Source: an uncultured Agathobaculum sp. (GTDB lineage: Bacteria > Bacillota > Clostridia > Oscillospirales > Butyricicoccaceae). From it: DNA of 64,000 bases. Shown here in pieces: positions 53,550 to 62,380 of this stretch. The translations under genes and the position numbers were made by a program. Within the stretch, counting starts at the first letter, position 1, and each line of letters begins with the position of its first letter. The stretch spans positions 46,253 to 110,252 of the forward strand of contig CALWUJ010000005.1 in assembly GCA_944384725.1 (NCBI GenBank), read 5' to 3'. A model generated the notes under the pieces. That model made no database searches. It was given only the letters and a program-made list of their open reading frames with translations, and was not told the DNA's origin.

Positions 53550-54755
53550 ATGCACACGATCCGAAAGATCCAGGATGATCTCGTTTATGTTGGCGGAAGC
53601 GATCGCCGCCTGAGTCGGTTTGAAAATCTGTTCCCGATCCCGCGCGGTGTTTCTTATAACAGCTATCTGCTGCTGGACGAAAAAACCGTGCTGTTTGATA
53701 CGGTGGATGATTCCATCAGCCGCCAGTTTTATGAAAATGTCTCTGCCGCGCTGGCAGGCCGTCCGCTCGACTATCTGGTGGTTCACCATATGGAGCCGGA
53801 CCATTGCAGCATGATTATTGCGTTGCTGCACCGCTATCCCGAAGCAAAGATTGTTTGCAGCGCTAAGGCGCTGGTTATGCTCTCGCAGTTCTATGCAGAG
53901 GATATGAAGGAGCGCGCGCTGGTGGTCGCAGAAGGGGACAAGCTTTCCACTGGCCGACATACGCTGCATTTTGTCATGGCGCCGATGGTGCATTGGCCGG
54001 AAGTTATGGTCACCTATGACGAGCCGAGCAAGACTCTGTTCTCGGCGGATGCATTCGGCACGTTTGGCGCGCTGGCAGGCAACATTTTTGATGATGAACT
54101 CGTATTTGACAGCGTTTGGCTGAACGATGCCCGCCGGTACTACACCAACATCGTCGGCAAGTACGGCGCACAGGTGCAGGCGCTGCTGAAGAAGGCGGCG
54201 GCATTGGACATCGAGATGATCTGCCCGCTGCATGGTCCGGTTTGGCGCGGCAATCTGGAAACGATGCTGGAAAAATACCAGAAGTGGAGCACCTACGAGC
54301 CGGAGGACAAGGGCGTCATGATCGCCTATGCCACGATGTACGGCAACACCGAGAATGCGGCCAATGTGCTGGCCAGCATGCTGGCTGACAAGGGCGTGCA
54401 CAATATTGCAATGTATGACGTATCCGGCACGGATGTTTCTGAACTGGTAGCCGAAAGCTTCCGGTGCAGTCATCTGGTGCTGGCCGCACCGACCTACAAC
54501 GGTGGCTTGCAGCCGCGCATGGAGGCGTTCCTGCATGATCTCAAGGCGCTGAACCTGCAAAACCGCACGGTGGCGCTGCTCGAAAACGGTACATGGGCAC
54601 CGGTTTCCGGCCGTCACATGAAGGCCATTTTGGAGGACATGAAAAATATGACCGTATTGGAAAATACGATCGCCCTCAAGTCCACATTGGCGGACAGCCA
54701 GTACGGCGCGCTCGAAGAGCTGGCGGATACACTGGCAGCGCAGATCTTGGCGTAA
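53550..54755 (+). CDS. Flavodiiron protein, FprA type
   Basis: 401 residues. The N-terminal beta-lactamase-like domain holds the diiron ligands in HHMEPDH and the later H and D residues (VHWPEVM, SADAFGTFG, LHGPVWR); the C-terminal flavodoxin domain binds FMN (IAYATMYGNTENAA, APTYNGG). It reduces O2 to water or NO to N2O. The flavin reductase-rubredoxin at 14.8-15.4 kb is a plausible electron donor. Confidence 0.96.
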   Translation: MHTIRKIQDDLVYVGGSDRRLSRFENLFPIPRGVSYNSYLLLDEKTVLFDTVDDSISRQFYENVSAALAGRPLDYLVVHHMEPDHCSMIIALLHRYPEAKIVCSAKALVMLSQFYAEDMKERALVVAEGDKLSTGRHTLHFVMAPMVHWPEVMVTYDEPSKTLFSADAFGTFGALAGNIFDDELVFDSVWLNDARRYYTNIVGKYGAQVQALLKKAAALDIEMICPLHGPVWRGNLETMLEKYQKWSTYEPEDKGVMIAYATMYGNTENAANVLASMLADKGVHNIAMYDVSGTDVSELVAESFRCSHLVLAAPTYNGGLQPRMEAFLHDLKALNLQNRTVALLENGTWAPVSGRHMKAILEDMKNMTVLENTIALKSTLADSQYGALEELADTLAAQILA

Positions 54756-54781
54756 TTTTTCTGGATAGAACAAAAATGAAG

Positions 54782-54826
54782 AACACCGCCCGGCAGAAGC
54801 AACCGTTTCTGCCGGGCGGTGTTTTG
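54782..54826 (+). terminator. Terminator of the flavodiiron gene
   Basis: A stem of about 16 bases (AACACCGCCCGGCAGAA with its complement) and a T-rich tail. Confidence 0.9.
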
Positions 54827-54884
54827 TTGTTCTGCTTTGTGGTTTGTCTGCATAGGATAAAGCAAAAGCAGGAGGGGCGATAGC

Positions 54885-55385
54885 ATGATTGTTTTTGCAG
54901 CCAAGGTATCGGTAAAAAAAGTGGTGGCAGGCGTACTGGCGGTGAGTGCTGTGGTTTTGGGTGTTACGCTGCTTGCGCCGGCAGCGGAGACAATGCATGC
55001 GCAGACCGTGTCGGGTGAAATTGATTTGGACAGCAAGCTGAAAAACAATGAGCAGCGCGTCGCGTTACTCGAAAGCTACAGCTGGAAAGTGAACCCCGAA
55101 CCGCGCAGTGAGCGCGAAGTACAGATTCCGAAAACCTTTGATGACACCTATCAGGCATATAACGCCATACAATTGGGGCAGGGGCTGGATTTGACACCGT
55201 ATCAGGGCAAACGGGCGACGCTGTATACCTATGAGCTAACCGAATACCCGACCGGAGAAGAGGGTGTGATCGCCAACTTGCTCATCCGTCGCAATCAGCT
55301 GATTGCCGCGGATATCAGTTCTGCGGAGACAGACGGTTTTGTGCATGGCATTACGGAAATGCCGGAAACCGATCCAGCGGAATGA
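54885..55385 (+). CDS. DUF4830-like exported protein
   Basis: 166 residues. A signal-anchor helix at about 12-32 (VVAGVLAVSAVVLGVTLL) is followed by a small external domain with the DUF4830 pattern: ALLESYSWKVNPEP, IPKTFDDTYQAYN, QGLDLTPYQGKRATLYTYEL. Function unknown; members are frequent in Clostridia. AGGAGG lies before the ATG. Confidence 0.8.
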   Translation: MIVFAAKVSVKKVVAGVLAVSAVVLGVTLLAPAAETMHAQTVSGEIDLDSKLKNNEQRVALLESYSWKVNPEPRSEREVQIPKTFDDTYQAYNAIQLGQGLDLTPYQGKRATLYTYELTEYPTGEEGVIANLLIRRNQLIAADISSAETDGFVHGITEMPETDPAE

Positions 55386-55477
55386 ATGCAAGGGATGCAA
55401 TGCGGGGCGTGTATGCAGCAGACTGTGCAAATATACAAAAAACAGGGATTAGATTGTTATATCCGTAAATGGAATTT

Positions 55478-55507
55478 AGGGAATTGCACTTTTTCTGCAA
55501 TTCCCTA
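55478..55507. other. 12-base perfect inverted repeat upstream of the pseudouridine synthase gene
   Basis: TAGGGAATTGCA pairs with TGCAATTCCCTA around a seven-base loop. It has no T-run, so it is a weak terminator at best for the DUF4830 gene, or an operator; a candidate promoter begins directly after it. Confidence 0.5.
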
Positions 55508-55536
55508 TTGTGCAATTTGCAAAAAAGTGGTATGCT
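55508..55536 (+). promoter_or_regulatory. Candidate promoter of the pseudouridine synthase gene
   Basis: TTGTGC (55508-55513), 17 bases, TATGCT (55531-55536). Confidence 0.5.
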
Positions 55537-55568
55537 ATTAGCAGGAATGAATTGTCGGGGGAGACAAA

Positions 55569-56300
55569 ATGCCACGAATGCGATTGGACAAGCTGCTGGC
55601 GCATTTGAATTGCGGCAGCCGGAAGGAAGTACAGGCTATGATTCGCGCGGGCCGCGTGCAGGTCAACGGCGCGACAGAGCGCGATCCCGCGGCAAAAGTG
55701 GATTCAGCCACTGCGCAAGTGGTGCTGGATGGACAGGCGCAGCAGTATCAGGCGCAGCGGTATTATATGCTCAATAAACCAGCTGGGGTGATCACTGCGA
55801 GCCGGGACGCGCGGCATTCTACCGTGCTCGACTTGTTTCCGGAGGAAATGCGGCGTGGATTGTTTGCAGTCGGTCGGCTGGACAAGGATACCGAGGGTCT
55901 GCTGATCGTGACCGATGATGGCGCGCTCAGCCATGCACTGATGAGCCCATCACGGCATGTGGAAAAGGTGTATGAGGCTACGGTGGAAGGAGAACTGCTG
56001 CCGGATGCGGAACTGCGCTTTGAAAAAGGGCTGGCGCTCAAGGATGGTACGGTTTGTCTGCCTGCCCGTTTGGAACGATTGGCAGGGGATGATACGCAGC
56101 GCGTGCGGGTCATCCTGCGGGAAGGAAAATACCATCAGGTCAAACGCATGATTGCGGCGGTGGGCGGTGTGGTTGTGCAGCTGCGCCGCGTGCAAATAGG
56201 CGGTTTACGGCTCGATCCGACCTTGGGGGATGGCGCGTTTCGCGCCTTGACCGATCAGGAGCTGACGATGCTTCAAAAGCCGCCATCGGAGAGTATCTAA
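55569..56300 (+). CDS. rRNA pseudouridine synthase, RsuA/RluB family
   Basis: 243 residues. An N-terminal S4 RNA-binding domain (MRLDKLLAHLNCGSRKEVQAMIRAGRVQVNG) is followed by the catalytic domain with D105 in GRLDKDTEGLLIVT and the C-terminal HQVKRMIAAVGG motif. Either 16S Psi516 (RsuA) or 23S (RluB) modification is possible; the overall length fits RsuA. The short leader contains an inverted repeat. Confidence 0.9.
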   Translation: MPRMRLDKLLAHLNCGSRKEVQAMIRAGRVQVNGATERDPAAKVDSATAQVVLDGQAQQYQAQRYYMLNKPAGVITASRDARHSTVLDLFPEEMRRGLFAVGRLDKDTEGLLIVTDDGALSHALMSPSRHVEKVYEATVEGELLPDAELRFEKGLALKDGTVCLPARLERLAGDDTQRVRVILREGKYHQVKRMIAAVGGVVVQLRRVQIGGLRLDPTLGDGAFRALTDQELTMLQKPPSESI

Positions 56301-56492
56301 AAATCGCCAAAAAAAATAAAAATTTTTGTACAAAAATGTAGAAGACTATGATATAATGTCTTAAAATGCACAGGGAACTTCAAGCGTTCTTGTGAACAAT
56401 GTCAGGAATACGGCAGTTTTTGTGGCCGGGGCAGCGTTGGCATAGCGCGAAAGCGCACAAGACAAGAGGGAAATACGGGAAAGGTGATGGAA

Positions 56493-57584
56493 ATGGCTTC
56501 AAGATTGTTCCAGTCGATTGTTTTGCAGATGAAGGACACGGTAGAACGTACCATTGGTATCGTGGATGCGAGCGGCGCGGTTGTGGCGTGCACCGATCTG
56601 CCCCGTATTGGTGAAATGCGGGAAGAGGCAATCACCGAACTTGGCTTTGCAGGCGAAATCGTCCGTTTTGGTGGCTACACCTATCATACCACAGGCGATC
56701 GGGCCAGTCGGCTGGAATACGCTGTTTTCGTGCAGGGAGAGGACGAACTGGCGCGCAGCATTTGCTCGCTGGTAGCGGTTGCGATCAACAATATCAAGAC
56801 GCTCTATGATGAAAAGCACGATAAGGCGACGTTTGTCAAAAACATCATTCTGGATAATATCCTGCCGGGCGATATCTACATCAAATCCCGTGAACTGCAT
56901 TTCGGCAACGATGTGCCGCGTGTGGTTTTCTTAGTTCGTCAGCAGATGCCGGCGGACGTTGCGGCGATTGACGTCGTGACCGGTATGTTCCCGGATAAGC
57001 AGAAGGACTTCGTGCTGCATATTTCCGAGACCGATATCGTGGTCGTCAAGGAAGTCAAGGCGGGCAGCGATGTCAAGGATCTGGCAAAGATCGCCGCTTC
57101 GATCGAAGAAGCGCTGCTCAGCGAGCTGTCGGTCAAGTGTTTGATCGGCATTGGCTCGGTATCCTCGCAGATGAAGGATATTGCAAAGTCCTTTAAGGAA
57201 GCGCAGACTGCGATCGAAGTCGGTGCAGTGTTTGATACGGAAAAGAATATCATCAGCTTTGAAAATCTCGGCATTGGCCGCCTGATTTATCAGCTGCCGA
57301 TTACGCTGTGCGAAATGTTCCTCAGCGAGGTATTCAAAAAGGGCTCGATCGACTCGCTCGATCAGGAAACGCTGTTTACCATCCAGAAGTTCTTTGAAAA
57401 CAACCTCAACGTTTCGGAAACCTCGCGTAAGTTGTTTGTGCATCGCAACACGCTGGTGTACCGTTTGGAAAAAATCAAAAAGCTGACCGGCCTCGATTTG
57501 CGCGAATTTGACCATGCAATTGTGTTCAAAGTAGCGCTGATGGTGCGGAAATATCTGGCCAGCCGCGAGGAAAATGTCCGCTGA
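56493..57584 (+). CDS. CdaR/PucR-like helix-turn-helix regulator
   Basis: About 363 residues. The N-terminal half is a sensory region (TIGIVDASGAVVACTDLPRIG), the middle is a GGDEF-like/CdaR fold (VKCLIGIGSVSSQMKDIAKSFKEAQTAIEVG), and the C-terminus has the PucR-type HTH (LFVHRNTLVYRLEKIKKLTGLDLREF). The ATG at 56493 is favoured because AAAGG lies eight bases upstream; ATG 56487 and GTG 56484 are in frame. A TGATATAAT element near 56349-56357 is the likely promoter. It lies directly before ftsE. Confidence 0.85.
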   Translation: MASRLFQSIVLQMKDTVERTIGIVDASGAVVACTDLPRIGEMREEAITELGFAGEIVRFGGYTYHTTGDRASRLEYAVFVQGEDELARSICSLVAVAINNIKTLYDEKHDKATFVKNIILDNILPGDIYIKSRELHFGNDVPRVVFLVRQQMPADVAAIDVVTGMFPDKQKDFVLHISETDIVVVKEVKAGSDVKDLAKIAASIEEALLSELSVKCLIGIGSVSSQMKDIAKSFKEAQTAIEVGAVFDTEKNIISFENLGIGRLIYQLPITLCEMFLSEVFKKGSIDSLDQETLFTIQKFFENNLNVSETSRKLFVHRNTLVYRLEKIKKLTGLDLREFDHAIVFKVALMVRKYLASREENVR

Positions 57585-57652
57585 GGACGGATTGTTCACA
57601 AAATCTTCACGCAAAAATATGGTCGTGCAGGGAAATGGCAGGGATTGTCGTC

Positions 57653-57681
57653 TTGCGTCGGCTTGGAAAATCTGTTATAAT
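57653..57681 (+). promoter_or_regulatory. Promoter of ftsEX
   Basis: TTGCGT (57653-57658), 17 bases, TATAAT (57676-57681). A hairpin begins two bases later. Confidence 0.7.
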
Positions 57682-57682
57682 A

Positions 57683-57719
57683 GGCAAAGGTGTATGATCG
57701 GCATGCACCTTTGCCTTTT
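57683..57719 (+). terminator. Hairpin with T-tail at the ftsE transcript start
   Basis: GGCAAAGGTG (57683-57692) pairs perfectly with CACCTTTGCC (57706-57715), followed by TTTTGG. It can end the upstream regulator transcript; for the ftsE promoter the predicted start lies inside its left arm. Confidence 0.7.
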
Positions 57720-57751
57720 GGTATTTAGATTGGCTCCGAGGAGGAATGCCT

Positions 57752-58432
57752 GTGATACGGATGAACGATGTCACCATGGTGTACGATAACGGTACCCGTG
57801 CTGTGAACAAAGCGAACCTGCGCGTGGATGAAGGGGAATTTGTGTTCCTCGTCGGTGCGTCCGGCTCTGGTAAAACGACAATTATCAAGCTGCTGACCGC
57901 AGAGGTCCGCCCCACCGAAGGACGGGTTCTGGTCAATAATTATAACGTGGGCGAGATGAAAAGACGGCAGATCCCCTATCTGCGTCGTACATTGGGCGTG
58001 GTTTATCAGGATTTCCGCTTGATCAAGAATAAAACGGTTTATGAAAACGTCGCGTTTGCGATGCGCACGATCGGTGCAAAGAGCAAAGCAATCAAAGAAC
58101 GCGTGCCGTATGTACTCGAGTTGGTCGGATTGGCAGACAAGGCGCAGATTAAGCCGATGAACCTTTCCGGCGGCGAGCAGCAGCGTGTTGCCATTGCGCG
58201 TGCACTGGTCAACAACCCGCGGCTGATTATTGCGGACGAGCCGACCGGTAACCTTGATCCCGCGCGTTCGCTTGAACTGATGACCCTGTTTGAAAAAATC
58301 AATGAATTGGGCACCACCGTGCTGATCGTGACACACGAAAAGGGCCTGGTGGACGAGTTTGAAAAGCGCGTTGTTATGATTGACAAGGGCGAGGTCGTCA
58401 GCGACCAGACAGGTGGGTACTATCAGTTATGA
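57752..58432 (+). CDS. ftsE: Cell division ATP-binding protein FtsE
   Basis: 226 residues from the GTG at 57752 (product starts [11 protein letters not shown]). ABC ATPase: Walker [11 protein letters not shown], signature [15 protein letters not shown], Walker [15 protein letters not shown] prefer this start because GAGGAGG then lies seven bases away; the ATG at 57746 is too close. With FtsX it controls cell-wall hydrolases at the septum or side wall. It overlaps ftsX by four bases. Confidence 0.97.
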   Translation: MIRMNDVTMVYDNGTRAVNKANLRVDEGEFVFLVGASGSGKTTIIKLLTAEVRPTEGRVLVNNYNVGEMKRRQIPYLRRTLGVVYQDFRLIKNKTVYENVAFAMRTIGAKSKAIKERVPYVLELVGLADKAQIKPMNLSGGEQQRVAIARALVNNPRLIIADEPTGNLDPARSLELMTLFEKINELGTTVLIVTHEKGLVDEFEKRVVMIDKGEVVSDQTGGYYQL

Positions 58433-59313
58433 GAAGTTTTGGTTACTATTGGAAGGAAGGCTTCCGCAATATATTCAAGCATGGGTTTATGTCGATTGCG
58501 GCGGTGCTGATTATGATCGCCTGCCTGCTTTTGACAGGAACCGTGACGCTGATCGCGTATAATATTGATTTGAGCATTGAGGAATTGCAGCAATCCAATG
58601 AGATTGTCGTATTCATTGATGAAAGCCTGACTACACGCGAGGCACGAGCCTTGGGGTCGGAATTCAATAAGATCGACAATATTGCAACGGTTGAGTTTGA
58701 GGACCGCGATGTGGCGCTTGAGAAATACCGCGAGGAACTCGGTGAGGATGCGGTAATTCTGGATAACTATAATTCTGCGAATAACCCGCTCCGCAACAGC
58801 TTCATCTTCACCCTGAAAGATCCGACGCTGGCGGAAGAGACAATCAAACAGATTGATGCGGTGGAAGGAACGGATTATATTCGTGCAGATGAGGATGTTA
58901 TCTCTAAGTTGATCCAGGTGCAGCGTGTGTTCAACATCATTGCGCTGGCTATGGTGGTCGGTCTGGCGGTTATCTCGATTTTCATTATTGCCAACACGGT
59001 AAAGCTGGCTATGTTTGCGCGCCGCGAAGAAATTTCCATCCAGAAGATGGTCGGTGCGACCAACTGGTTCATCCGCTGGCCGTTCGTGATCGAGGGTATG
59101 GTGCTGGGTCTGCTGGCAGGCGGTCTGGCATTCCTCGCGCAGTGGGGCATGTACAGCGAACTTGCCAATATCGCGAGCGGTGTGATCCCGTATTTCCACA
59201 TTGTTCCGTTCGACGGGCTGCGCTGGCTGGTGCTGGGCATATACTTGGGTGCGGGCGTGCTGTTCGGTATCGGCGGTTCGGTGACCAGCATTCGCAAGTT
59301 TATGAATGTGTGA
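58429..59313 (+). CDS. ftsX: Cell division protein FtsX
   Basis: 294 residues. Four transmembrane helices (about 22-45, then three near 165-290) with a large external loop between the first two, the typical FtsX layout. The conserved cytoplasmic segment MFARREEISIQKMVGATNWFIRWPF is present. It overlaps ftsE and is followed by an M23 hydrolase gene, which fits its role in activating wall-cleaving enzymes. Confidence 0.96.
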   Translation: MRSFGYYWKEGFRNIFKHGFMSIAAVLIMIACLLLTGTVTLIAYNIDLSIEELQQSNEIVVFIDESLTTREARALGSEFNKIDNIATVEFEDRDVALEKYREELGEDAVILDNYNSANNPLRNSFIFTLKDPTLAEETIKQIDAVEGTDYIRADEDVISKLIQVQRVFNIIALAMVVGLAVISIFIIANTVKLAMFARREEISIQKMVGATNWFIRWPFVIEGMVLGLLAGGLAFLAQWGMYSELANIASGVIPYFHIVPFDGLRWLVLGIYLGAGVLFGIGGSVTSIRKFMNV

Positions 59314-59347
59314 GGCAATGGCGACAGACAAAGGAGCGAATACCATT

Positions 59348-60526
59348 ATGATGAAGAAAAGCACGACGCGGCTGATTTCCTGCATTATTGCCGGGATCCT
59401 TGTGATTGCGCTGCTGTCTTCCATGCTGATAAGCAGTCTGACATTTGCAGGCGCTGCGGAGGACGCAGACGAACTGCAGGATAAGCTGTCCTCGCTGGAA
59501 GATGAAAAGGCGGCAGTCAAGGAGCGTATCGCGGAGCTGACCAAGCAGGCCAGTGATGTGGAAGCGACCCGCGCTGCACTGCAAAGCGAGATCGACCTGA
59601 CCAAGGAAGAGATTGCAACGGTTGAGGCGTATATCGAACGCCTGCAGGATCAGATCGACGTTAAGACCACCGAACTGGCAGCAGCGGAAGAAGCGCTGGA
59701 GCAGAAGGAAGAAGAGTTCGCGCTTACCGTGCGCACCACCTATGAGCAGGGTGACACCAGCTATCTCGAGGTGCTGCTCAACTCCACCAGCTTTGCTGAT
59801 CTGCTGTCCCGTATGGAGATCATCACGGCGATTATGGACGACAACAAGAAGATCGTTGCTGAGTATACTGCGGCAAAGGAAGACATCGAGCAGAAGAAGC
59901 AGGAACTCGAGGATACACAGGCTTCTCAGAAGGAATATCAGGAAAATCTGGGTTACAAGGTAGATGAGTTGGCTGCGAGCGAGGCTGAACAGGCTGCGCT
60001 GGCGGAAAGCATTCAGGCATACAAGGCGGAAAGCGAAGCGGAGTACGACCGTATTGCCAGCGAGATGCAGGATGTCAGCAACCAGATCGCGGCACTGTCC
60101 GCGCAGGCAGCGGCAAATGGCTCGGTGCCGATGGGCGATGGTACACTGATCTGGCCGACTCCGAGCTGCACGACCAACTCCAGTGCGTATGGCTGGCGTA
60201 TCCACCCGATCTATGGCACGCGCAAGTTCCACGCGGGTGAGGATATTCCGGCGGGTTATGGCGCGGAGATTCTTGCCGCGGCATCCGGTACGGTTATCAC
60301 CGCAGGCTGGGTTTCCGGCTATGGCAATTATACGGTTATTGACCATGGCGGCGGCATGATGACGGCCTACGGCCACCAGAGCTCGATTGCGGTATCGGTC
60401 GGTCAGACCGTGACGCAGGGCCAAGTGATCGGTTATGTAGGTTCGACGGGCAATTCGACTGGTCCGCACCTGCACTTTGAGGTGTATATCAACGGTTCGA
60501 CGGTAGATCCGTATCGCTTTTTCTAA
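59348..60526 (+). CDS. EnvC-like murein hydrolase/activator with M23 domain
   Basis: 392 residues. N-terminal signal/anchor helix (LISCIIAGILVIALLSSMLI), long coiled coil (about 35-250) and a C-terminal M23 domain: H286 in HPIYGTRKFHAG, H295 and D299 (HAGED), and H374/H376 in GPHLHFEV, all zinc ligands or catalytic histidines intact, so it may cut peptidoglycan itself. Like EnvC/PcsB/CwlO systems, the coiled coil probably contacts the FtsX loop. AAAGGAG precedes the ATG. Confidence 0.93.
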   Translation: MMKKSTTRLISCIIAGILVIALLSSMLISSLTFAGAAEDADELQDKLSSLEDEKAAVKERIAELTKQASDVEATRAALQSEIDLTKEEIATVEAYIERLQDQIDVKTTELAAAEEALEQKEEEFALTVRTTYEQGDTSYLEVLLNSTSFADLLSRMEIITAIMDDNKKIVAEYTAAKEDIEQKKQELEDTQASQKEYQENLGYKVDELAASEAEQAALAESIQAYKAESEAEYDRIASEMQDVSNQIAALSAQAAANGSVPMGDGTLIWPTPSCTTNSSAYGWRIHPIYGTRKFHAGEDIPAGYGAEILAAASGTVITAGWVSGYGNYTVIDHGGGMMTAYGHQSSIAVSVGQTVTQGQVIGYVGSTGNSTGPHLHFEVYINGSTVDPYRFF

Positions 60527-60538
60527 ACAAGGCTACAT

Positions 60539-60567
60539 AAAGGGAGGGGGATACCCTCCCTTTTATC
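60539..60567 (+). terminator. Terminator or attenuator after the M23 gene
   Basis: AAAGGGAGGG pairs with CCCTCCCTTT around a five-base loop, then TTATC. Confidence 0.8.
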
Positions 60568-60580
60568 ATGGAGGGATGAC

Positions 60581-61747
60581 ATGAAGCAATTGCGTGAAAC
60601 GCGTATCACACTGGCTGGGGCGTTGACACTATGTGTGGTGACAGCGGCTGTAACGGCGAGCATTTGTCTGGCGTCGCAGGCATGGCGCACATCCGCGGTA
60701 GCGGATAAGCTGCGCGAAATTGACCGAATCGCGGCTGAGCAGTATGTCGGAGAGTTGGACGCGGAGAAGGTCGCGGACTATGCAGCAGTCGGTTATGTGA
60801 CCGGACTGGAGGATCAGTGGTCAACTTATATCCCGGCAGACCAGTATGAAGCCTATCGGCTGAGCAGCGAGGGCAAGGGCTGCGGTATCGGTGTTTCCGT
60901 CCTCTCCGGCGATGGCAGCGTGCGGGTTTATCTGGTATATGAGGATTCACCCGCTGCACAAGCCGGCATTGAGAAAGGCGATTACATTGTTGGTGCGGAG
61001 GGCTTGACGGTCGAGAAAGACGGAGCGGATGCTGTGATTGACGCGATTCAGGGCGAGGAAGGCACCGATGTAACCGTATCGTTCACCAAAGAGCAGGGCG
61101 GCACTGTGCAGGAGGCAACCATGCAGCGCGCGATGGTGACGCAGAAGATGGCATGGGGACAGATGCTGGATGGAAATATCGGCTATATCCGCATTGAAAA
61201 CTTCCATGTCGGTGCGGCGGAGCAATTTCAGCAGGTGCTGGACCAGCTGCTGGCGGATGGCGCGCAGTCGTTGGTGCTCGATGTGCGACATAACGGCGGT
61301 GGGCGCGTCAAAGAGATGAGCGAGATGCTCGCCCCGTTGCTGCCCGAAGGCACGATTATGACACTGCGCACCAAAAGCGGCAGTGAAACCGTGTATGAAT
61401 CGGATGCGGAGATGATCGATCAGCCAATTGTCGTTCTGATGGATGACCAGAGCATTTCGGCGGCTGAGTTTTTTGCCGCAGCGTTGCAGGAATATGATCG
61501 CGCGACGCTGGTTGGCACGCACACGACGGGGAAGGGGCGTGCGCAGCAAACTTTTGAGCTGTCCGACGGTTCGGCGCTTAACCTGTCGGTCGAGGAGTAT
61601 TTCACCCCGAAGGGGAATAATCTCGCGGGGGTAGGCATCGCGCCGGATGTTGAGGTCGCATTGACCGATGCGCAGTTGGCGGACTTTTACTTCCTCTCTC
61701 CGGAGGAGGACCCGCAATTGCAAAAAGCGGTCGAAATTCTGGGATAA
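60581..61747 (+). CDS. S41 C-terminal-processing protease (CtpA-like)
   Basis: 388 residues. Signal anchor near 10-32, a PDZ domain (GVSVLSGDGSVRVYLVYEDSPAAQAGIEKGDYI), then the tail-specific protease core with catalytic S293 in SISAAEFF and K318 in TTGKGRAQ. It likely trims membrane or wall proteins; placed directly after the M23 gene it may control the level or activity of the wall hydrolase. GGAGGGATG precedes the start. Confidence 0.94.
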   Translation: MKQLRETRITLAGALTLCVVTAAVTASICLASQAWRTSAVADKLREIDRIAAEQYVGELDAEKVADYAAVGYVTGLEDQWSTYIPADQYEAYRLSSEGKGCGIGVSVLSGDGSVRVYLVYEDSPAAQAGIEKGDYIVGAEGLTVEKDGADAVIDAIQGEEGTDVTVSFTKEQGGTVQEATMQRAMVTQKMAWGQMLDGNIGYIRIENFHVGAAEQFQQVLDQLLADGAQSLVLDVRHNGGGRVKEMSEMLAPLLPEGTIMTLRTKSGSETVYESDAEMIDQPIVVLMDDQSISAAEFFAAALQEYDRATLVGTHTTGKGRAQQTFELSDGSALNLSVEEYFTPKGNNLAGVGIAPDVEVALTDAQLADFYFLSPEEDPQLQKAVEILG

Positions 61748-61792
61748 TTCTGTGCTGTATCGGTCAAAATGCGCAAAAATGCACTTGCTCGC

Positions 61793-61822
61793 TTGACAGT
61801 GCGGCGAATGTTACCGTATAAT
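61793..61822 (+). promoter_or_regulatory. Promoter of greA-lysS
   Basis: TTGACA (61793-61798), 18 bases, TATAAT (61817-61822), both perfect hexamers. Confidence 0.9.
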
Positions 61823-61885
61823 AAGGAGTACTGTACGGCGGCGCGCGATGCCGCCGAACCTATGAAATAAGAAGGGTTTGCAATC

Positions 61886-62359
61886 ATGGCAAAAGAAATC
61901 AAACTGACCCAGGAGAGCCTGGACGCTTATAAGGAAGAACTGGAATATCTGAAAACCACCCGTGCGGACGAGGTGGCTCAGCAGCTGAAGGAAGCACGTT
62001 CTTTCGGTGACTTGTCCGAGAACGCCGAGTACGACGAGGCCAAGAACGAACAGGGTAAGCTGTACTCCCGCATCGCAGAGCTGGAGGAAATCATCAAGCT
62101 GGCGGTCGTCGTAACCGGCGACACCTACGCTGCGGATGAGATCTCTCCCGGCTGCCGTTTTGTGGTCAAGGATCTGGAACTGGACGAGGAGGAGGAATAC
62201 CACTTCGTCGGTTCGCAGGAGGCCGACCCGATGGAGGGCAAAATTTCGGATGAATCTCCCTTCGGCAAAGCGATGCTGGGCAAAAAGGTCGGCACGATCG
62301 TTGAGGTTGAAGCGCCGATCGGTGTAGTCAAGTATCAGGTAATGGATATCAAGAAATAA
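61886..62359 (+). CDS. greA: Transcription elongation factor GreA
   Basis: 157 residues. N-terminal coiled-coil hairpin carrying the acidic tip (DLSENAEYDEAKNEQGKLYSRIAELE) that enters the RNA polymerase channel and promotes transcript cleavage, and a C-terminal FKBP-like domain. Length and motif are typical. It precedes lysS by 21 bases, a frequent pairing in Firmicutes. Confidence 0.98.
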   Translation: MAKEIKLTQESLDAYKEELEYLKTTRADEVAQQLKEARSFGDLSENAEYDEAKNEQGKLYSRIAELEEIIKLAVVVTGDTYAADEISPGCRFVVKDLELDEEEEYHFVGSQEADPMEGKISDESPFGKAMLGKKVGTIVEVEAPIGVVKYQVMDIKK

Positions 62360-62380
62360 AAGAAGAAAGACGGGGAAACT

